NCBI GenBank assembly: GCA_964030785.1
Contig: OZ034975.1
Location: 45,415,569-45,479,568 of the forward strand
Direction: 5' to 3'
Source: Siderastrea siderea
Lineage: Eukaryota > Cnidaria > Anthozoa > Scleractinia > Rhizangiidae
DNA length: 64,000 nucleotides
Part shown: piece after piece, positions 59,101 to 64,000 of the stretch
Position numbering within the stretch: position 1 is the first letter of the stretch
How the letters are laid out: each line of letters opens with the position of its first letter
Translations under genes and position numbers: made by a program
Notes under the pieces: generated by a model
Database searches by the model: none
The model's input: the letters and a program-made list of their open reading frames with translations, nothing else
What the model was told of the DNA's origin: nothing

Positions 59101-59726
59101 TAACTACATTACTAGACTATGAGGCCAAGTTTTCTGTGAGTGAAGACAAGTAGTCTAATTTTTTTAGTAGAGAATTAAATGATCGTGTAGAAAAACAATG
59201 GTTTTTAGGTCACATTTCCAAAAAAATTCCAAAGATATTTCATTTCCAAGGACACGCTGTGCATGATTGTTGTTTTCTTAGTAAACCCTGGGTTAACATG
59301 TATCATTTTATTTTCACCAGGTACACAAGCCCTAATGATGGAGGCAATGATATTATAGATGAACCCAAACCAGGGGTACAGCAGGCAATTGAGAAACTCC
59401 AGGAAGTTGTAGTTCAGTTGAATGCAGCTATAAATGGTGATGAAATCATCAATTTTGTGAGCGGCGATGAAGAGAGCGGCTCGGGAAGTGGAAGCGGTAG
59501 TGGTGGAGAGAGCGGAGATGATAACGAGATACCAGAAAATACATATAAACCAACGACTGATTCAGAAAATGAGATAGACGAGGAGGACGAGAACGAAAAT
59601 GCTTTTGCTGGGGGTGTTAACAAACCCAGTGCAGGATCAAACCATAGTTCTGCATCACGGCAACATGTTGGAGTGTGGTTACTCATCTCAGCACCATGGG
59701 TATTCCTTGCCACTTTAATAGCGTAG
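47105..59726 (+). CDS. Glypican (GPI-anchored heparan sulfate proteoglycan)
   Basis: Complete six-exon gene: 47105-47246, 47420-47584, 54927-55627, 56035-56174, 58155-58283 and 59321-59726; 560 codons, phases consistent. The signal peptide is MASFCKFLVLLVWISSGFGQ. After it there are exactly 14 cysteines, the number conserved in glypicans, including RVC..CC. WSALPENIC and CWNGVGKGRY mark the core. RQRR at 363-366 is a likely furin cleavage site. A cluster of Ser-Gly pairs in an acidic setting (473-489, DEESGSGSGSGGESGDD) is the expected glycosaminoglycan attachment region. The last 20 or so residues (VGVWLLISAPWVFLATLIA) are a GPI-signal hydrophobic tail. The protein is expected at the cell surface as a co-receptor for Wnt, Hedgehog, BMP or FGF ligands (family knowledge). 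FW..LP..C and CWNG..K.RY recall the glypican 1/2/4/6 branch. Confidence 0.95.
53048..54498. mobile_element. 1.45-kb satellite-bearing TIR element (element 2)
   Basis: The ends are 13-bp inverted repeats, CAGTGTTCTCCAG at 53048-53060 and its complement at 54486-54498, flanked on both sides by CTCAAG (53042-53047 and 54499-54504), a 6-bp target duplication. Near the ends are CCGGCTAC-type words. The interior (about 53220-54010) is a degenerate array of roughly 50-bp units with cores such as CTTCTAAACGTTTCTCCGTA, CGTTAGTTCGTTTGTACGGC, GTTAGTCTTG. The same unit fills element 1 at 23234-24761 although the TIRs differ. Non-autonomous; in intron 2 of glypican. Confidence 0.85.
54580..54660 (+). repeat. 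GCTCGAAACGTC tail repeat, copy 2
   Basis: AGAAGGGTAATGCTCAAAAC, GTCTGGCTTTTGAGTCTCTT, TACAGTAGCTAATTTACC. It matches copies at 31085 and 60789. Confidence 0.6.
54662..54779. repeat. 43-bp perfect inverted repeat before glypican exon 3
   Basis: The arms 54662-54704 and 54737-54779 are perfect reverse complements (outer end ATAAATGTAAAGAAGATCC, inner end CGCAACTTATG) with a 32-base spacer containing AAAGCCTGAAAAAAATCAG. The right arm ends 147 bases before the exon 3 acceptor. The interior words (CTCGCAGTTATTAACGCAAC, GCCTGAAAAA) resemble a dispersed repeat, so this may be two copies in head-to-head orientation. Confidence 0.9.
56441..57893 (-). mobile_element. Decayed pogo/Tigger-type DNA transposon
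   Basis: Perfect 22-bp inverted ends begin ATGGTTACCGTATTTATTCG at 56441 and are mirrored at 57872-57893. A TA lies next to CCGTATTTATTCG at both ends, which fits the TA target of Tc1/mariner-pogo elements. Subterminal CGGCTTATAGCCGAGAGTTT occurs on both sides (about 56542 and 57772). The interior holds remnants of a transposase on the minus strand (see the pseudogene entry). It lies in intron 4 of glypican, opposite to the gene. Confidence 0.8.
56635..57437 (-). pseudogene. Broken pogo/CENP-B-like transposase
   Basis: Minus-strand remnants in order. Near 57437-57340: MPKVR, a stop, then TSYTLAFKLKVIAEAEAVEN and NSEIARHYGLARRW, a helix-turn-helix DNA-binding domain of CENP-B/psq type. Near 57236-57177: YIPKYPELDQQLFKWFTEQR, the second CENP-B helix domain. 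An apparent intron with donor GTGAGA (57175) and acceptor CATTTTAG follows, then GIALSGLMLRLKAKELANDP (56920-56861). Near 56705-56635: KIFNMDETPMRFKLPSS, containing the first catalytic Asp of the DDE domain. Frames shift between these blocks, stops interrupt them, and the rest of the catalytic domain is missing. It cannot make an active enzyme. Confidence 0.75.
58340..58762. mobile_element. Short TIR element with G/C-rich ends
   Basis: The left edge contains GGGGGGTACTTTCAAGTGAC (58347-58366), the right edge GTCACTTGAAATCCTCCCCC (58730-58749), forming an imperfect terminal inverted repeat of about 20 bp. The interior has many AAAATCCC words. No target duplication could be fixed because of the C run. 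Intron 5 of glypican. Confidence 0.6.
58893..59103 (+). mobile_element. TTAACCC-ended short element, copy 5
   Basis: TTAACCCTTGAAGCCCCAAG at the left and GGGGCTTAAAGAGTTAA at the right, with GCATCTAATTTCTCCTTACA, ATAAAGGAAATGATCACCAG and CAAATTCTCCTTACTAATTT between them. This is the best-preserved copy for both ends. Intron 5 of glypican. Confidence 0.85.
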
Positions 59727-60788
59727 CAGAATTTCCAACTTGATGACACCAAGCATTTAAAATAGTGTCATTGAAACTCCAGCACGTACTGCATATCTGG
59801 TGTCTACAAAAAGACGATTTAGTTTTGATACCAACTGCCGTTGAGACAACACCCATCTGCTGCAGTTTTGAAAGGATTTCATACAGTGCAGGAGTTGCAA
59901 TTACCCATTAACACAAACGTTCGAAGCAAGAGACTTAAAATTCAAAAGTGTGCCACTAGCCTTTCATTTCCAAGGGACTATTTTATATGGAAACTAACCT
60001 TTCAGAATGAAGTGTAAATTATTTGTAAATTTTTAAGTTCACATAACAGTAAGGACATGCTTAATGTATTCATTTGTTTAATCTTGAAACGTTATTTTCA
60101 AAACGTACCGATTTCAAATTAATATTACTCTTAAAACATTATTACCGAGTAAGACTTAGTCAGAAACTTGTACATAATTTGTAACTAATGGAGCAAGCAT
60201 GATTTTTGCACCAAGTGTTTTTAGAAACCATGCTCCTAGAAACTTTGGCAGTAAAAAAGGTTGTGGAAATATGGTTGTCCAAGCCAGTCACATCTGCTAC
60301 ATTTTTAACCTGCCAAGGGTGAATACTGAACATTTCCCAATTTGATTTTAATGCACTTAAGGATCAAGGAATGAGTTTTTGTGGCAAAAAAATGACAGTG
60401 CTCTAAGCAATCATTCTGGAAGCCTGCATAACAGTTGTTTCCTTTCTGATATAACAAGAGACATGTGAAAGCTGGGAGCTTGAGACAGAGCAGTGAGAAA
60501 ATTGGGAGGAAGTATAGGGGAGTGGAAGGAAATCCATGATTGCATTCACAAGTGAACAAGGTTTTGGCAAAGTTTCCTCAATTGCTGGGAGCCATTTCAG
60601 TCCATTTCCCTTCTTCAACATGTCTCCCATGCTCTTGGGAAGGAAACAGCTGTTATACATGTTTTCTGAAATTCCAAGGTAATGTTGGATCAGCTTAGTA
60701 GTACCTTTGTGAGGAAAGAATGGAACACTTGGTACACCATGGCAAAATGCAACTGATGTTTTATCATGTTTTTCCCAGAACTTTACAA

Positions 60789-60869
60789 ATAAGGGCTAAT
60801 GCTTAAAATGTTGGCTTTCAATTTCTCTATGGTGGCCGAATTCCTTATCAACTTAGTTTGATAAATTCC
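60789..60869 (+). repeat. GCTCGAAACGTC tail repeat, copy 3
   Basis: AATAAGGGCTAATGCTTAAA, ATGTTGGCTTTCAATTTCTC, TATGGTGGCCGAATTCCTTA, TCAACTTAGTTTGATAAATT. It extends further to the right than the other two copies. Confidence 0.6.
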
Positions 60870-62583
60870 AATTTTTGTGTTTCCCAGAACTATGTCGCAT
60901 ATATAGTCATCACCATTTTTGCATCAGTTTGAATTGTCATGCTTTTGGGATGTTCAGGGCTGGAGACTAAGGGCCAGTTATAACTTAGACGGCTGTTTAA
61001 GACAATGGCTCGACCTGCAAATCTGGTTATTAATGGTCATTTAAAGCAGCTAAATGTTGTTCTAGTCTGTACTACATGCTTTCTTGACTTTGTTTACAAT
61101 AAATAACATTTAAACGTTAGGGATGGCCATCTTGAAGGTGGTCTAAACCATGGTTTTGCTAAATGCTGTCTAAACTTCGTTTAAATAATTTACCCTGTGC
61201 ATTTAAAGTTGCTAAGTGTCCTCATGCTAGAAAGTAGAGACACCTGGCATTCAATCGTTTTCCTTCATCTGATGTTCCCTTTAGTCTGTCTCTAGTTGGC
61301 TGCTGTTAATCTTGAGCCCTGAATGTTCCTTTGTGACCTTTTAAAAGGCTGTAATACTTTCTTGGTCTGTGGACCTGAGCATTGCTCAAGAGAAGGCCAA
61401 AAATTGACACTGGCTTGTGGATGTATCTCTGCTGTTTTTTTCTAAATCAGACCTATAGTTTAATCACAGTAAATTGTTATTGATTATTTATGGTGTACAA
61501 TTTAACCAGAGAACACCTTAGAAGAGATTTATTTTGCTACATTATCTCTGGGAAAAATTATCGTCTAAACAGTTGTTTAAATACCCGTTTAAAGCCGTCA
61601 TTATCGTTTTGTATTATAGCACCTTAACATAACGTTACATCAATGCATTAGTGCAGTTGAGTGAGGTTTTCAAAACCTTTTTGGATGATCAGTTACAAGG
61701 CAATAGTCCGTTTGCAACAAATGATCCCAAGGGGTGTGTTGCAAATTTTATTTGTCTTTGAGTCATTGTGTTAAAGTTACATAATCTCTGCCTCGGAATA
61801 AGGAACTGTCTGGAAAATTCAGATATATCTCAAAGTCTTAAGCATGTATTAGTACTTCCTTGTATCGAAAGTTCCTGCTGCAGACCCGTGGTCATAAGTG
61901 CTTGATAGAAAAGGTTGAGATTAGATGACTCAAGTAAACATGTATTTTACAGTGAAACGTGCTTAAATATGAATTTGTAATTAGTTTACCTACTTTTTAA
62001 AAGAGCTTTCATGCTGAATCAAAATTTCAGGAGACTCCCCTCCCCTCCCCCCCCCCCAAAAAAAAGTTGGCTTCCCCTAAGTGATATTCTGATTGGATAA
62101 TTAATCTCATGGAATTTTTAGAACTGGATATTCTTTTGCACGCTCATTGAAACAAGGATGTTGGCATCTACGATCGCTATTTTACACCCATACAAGACCC
62201 ATTTCTTATTGGAAGTAAAATTTGCATGTCTGAAATGGAGGGTGATAAATTTAGGCCATTTTGGCAGTGGTTACATTTAAAGAAATTTTGGAAACTTAAA
62301 AGAGTAACCTTCAATCTCAATTGACGCTAGCCTCAAAAAAGGCATTTTCACTTTGAAAACATTTTTAAACTTGAAGACCATCCTCAAATCTTGTTGACTT
62401 CAAAATCGGCATTTTCACTTATTTTGAGACTTTTTTTCTGGTATTAAAATATATTGTAAGATACTTTGACTAACCTTTTGTCAAGTTTAGTGTGGGTTAG
62501 TCACATTATCAGATGCTAAAGCCTTAAACATTCGTTGCAAAGCTTTGCGCAACATTTACTCGTGAATACCACTTGAGATTTGG

Positions 62584-62940
62584 TCCCGGGAGGGCGGGGA
62601 GACTCCGCCCGGAGGTTCAAACCCTTGAGCTATTTAATGCATTCCTTTCTTATACCTCAAGGATAAGCCAAAACAATAAAATTTCCTATAATAACCACGT
62701 TTTTCCCGGGTTTTCAGTCGTTCTTATTCAGTTGTGTAGTCGTGTCTGCCAAAATATGGCACCCTTTTATACACTTCGCTTTAGCCACCATTTGTTCCAC
62801 TTTGCAGTTGGTTTTGTGACCCTTTCGTATACTAACATGGCAATTTTTCCTACCCTTTGATATACTGCGAGCTTAAAAAAGGCCCCTTTCGGGTGGAGCC
62901 TCCCCGTATAGCCCACTATAGAAAGCATCCCTCCGGGGAT
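62584..62940. mobile_element. Possible short element with GC-rich inverted ends
   Basis: The left side reads CCCGGGAGGGCGGGGAGACT then CCGCCCGGAGG; the right side, read in reverse, gives CCCCGGAGGG then GGGGAGGCTCCACCCG. The interior is AT-rich with TATAC words (TTATACC, TTTTATACACTTCG, TTGATATACTGC). Edges are approximate. Confidence 0.45.
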
Positions 62941-64000
62941 TTTGGTGTTATTTTACTGACATTGTTAACAGAGTTGGAAAAGAAACTGGCATTCCGTTGA
63001 ATTCCGTTGAGTTTTATTGCATTTTTGTGTATAAGAAGTCGATGTCACCTGTCTTTTTCTCCTGCTTTTGGTTGTAACCGTTTCTTTGTCTTCCCACGTG
63101 GCTGGAGTGAGAATTGACCTGTGATCAGCCTTTGCTTTTATTTCACTTGCTAAAGCATCCCCAAGAGTAATTCCTGTTGTGAAACGAAGTTAACCCTTTC
63201 ACTGCTCACTTAAAAAAAAAAGAACATTTTTTTACCGTAAAGGCGGTGTTTTGAGTACCACGTTACCAATTCTCACTAGACTTTGCTACAAAAACATTTT
63301 CTTACAATTTAGCCAGATTTTGAACCAGATTCTGTTGTAAATTGTACAATATTTCGCTTTGAAACATGTGCATAAGCCAAAATTCATTCCCATTTTTTCT
63401 TGCTTTTCCTCTCCTTTTTCTCTCCCTTTCTATTTTCTTTATCTTCTACCAAGTTTTGGCCTCAGCCCTTCAAAAAATCTCGAAATGGAACATTGATCAG
63501 CTATAGGTGACTTGGCCTATTTTACCACCAGTTTTGCACCCAAAATTGGACACGTTTTTGTAGAATAGCTTTGCCAGAATTTGATGGATATTCAAAGTGG
63601 ACACGCAAGTATGGATGGATCTGTCCTTGCTGTGTTAGCTGCTTATCAAAACACGTACAATCTGGTGTCGTCAAAAATGATGACGTCACAAGTGGTTCAA
63701 TGTCTCCACGGCTACTCTAAATGTCACGAAAAGTTGACTTTCAGAGGGAAGGAGTTAAACCCAAATCGACACCATGAGTTCTTTATGCATGACTTAGTGG
63801 CTTCCTCCTGGCCAATTCTGCTACATGACAACTCTTTCTACCAATTTCCTTGCTCGGAGGAAATGCTGCCCTGAATCACATGCCAAGTAAGTGAGCCTGA
63901 CTCCCACCCATGTAACAAGAAATTCTCAAGAATTTACAGGCGGCCGATAGTCTCTCTCCCCCGCCCCCCTCCCTCCCCTTTTCATAAGGAAAACAAAAAC

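Larger units (their letters stand above)
59727..64000 (+). other. Glypican 3' UTR and downstream flank
   Basis: The 3' UTR probably extends some way past the stop; an AATAAA at about 61098 is one candidate signal. Contains a tail repeat (60789-60869) and a short element (62584-62940). Around 60960-61620 there is a stretch with repeated TTTAAAC/GTTTAAA words that could be another element. The frame at 63581-63874 has no family resemblance or splice support. Confidence 0.4.

Noticed and set aside
63581..63874. 97-codon plus-strand frame near the window end
   Set aside because: No recognised domain and no splice context within the window.

Overview
The window is eukaryotic nuclear DNA. It is AT-rich, its genes are split by GT-AG introns, and the intergenic space is full of short transposable elements and minisatellites. 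The gene content (a motin-like coiled-coil gene, two rhodopsin-class GPCRs with very long third intracellular loops, the mitochondrial rhomboid PARL, and a GPI-anchored glypican) and the repeat style suggest an anthozoan cnidarian, probably a stony coral. That placement is inference from style and gene content; no species can be named from the sequence alone.

Layout: 133-2106 (+) holds the 3' exons of a gene whose coiled coil resembles the C-terminal helix of angiomotin/motin proteins. 2107-9564 has no gene. It carries a TACCGGT-rich element, two inverted copies of a GATCC-type 30-bp minisatellite, and a seven-to-eight-copy array of a 106-bp monomer. 9565-13690 and 15419-18997 (both -) are two complete three-exon class A GPCR genes, head to tail, with identical intron positions and phases: a tandem duplication. 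18998-22408 is intergenic with a tRNA-like SINE head, a 177-bp foldback element and GCGCGGGAAAA-type repeats. 22409-29762 (-) is a complete ten-exon PARL gene, which I rebuilt exon by exon (335 codons, catalytic Ser and His present). 29763-47104 has no convincing gene but many mobile elements: a LINE 3' relic, a 607-bp foldback element, and an array of 30-bp repeats split by a 512-bp hAT-like element. 47105-59726 (+) is a complete six-exon glypican gene (560 codons, 14 cysteines, furin site, Ser-Gly cluster, GPI tail). Its introns hold a satellite-bearing TIR element, a 43-bp perfect inverted repeat and a decayed pogo/Tigger-type transposon. 59727-64000 is the 3' flank with a few more elements.

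The identifiable genes are independent household or signalling genes: a cell-junction scaffold, surface receptors, a mitochondrial intramembrane protease and a heparan sulfate proteoglycan. There is no operon-like system. The most unusual content is (i) the diverged GPCR pair, with Asn at the usual amine-binding position, DRC in place of DRY in one copy, and repeat-built third loops; (ii) a 106-bp monomer family scattered on both strands across about 40 kb; and (iii) two TIR elements with different ends that carry the same roughly 50-bp internal minisatellite.
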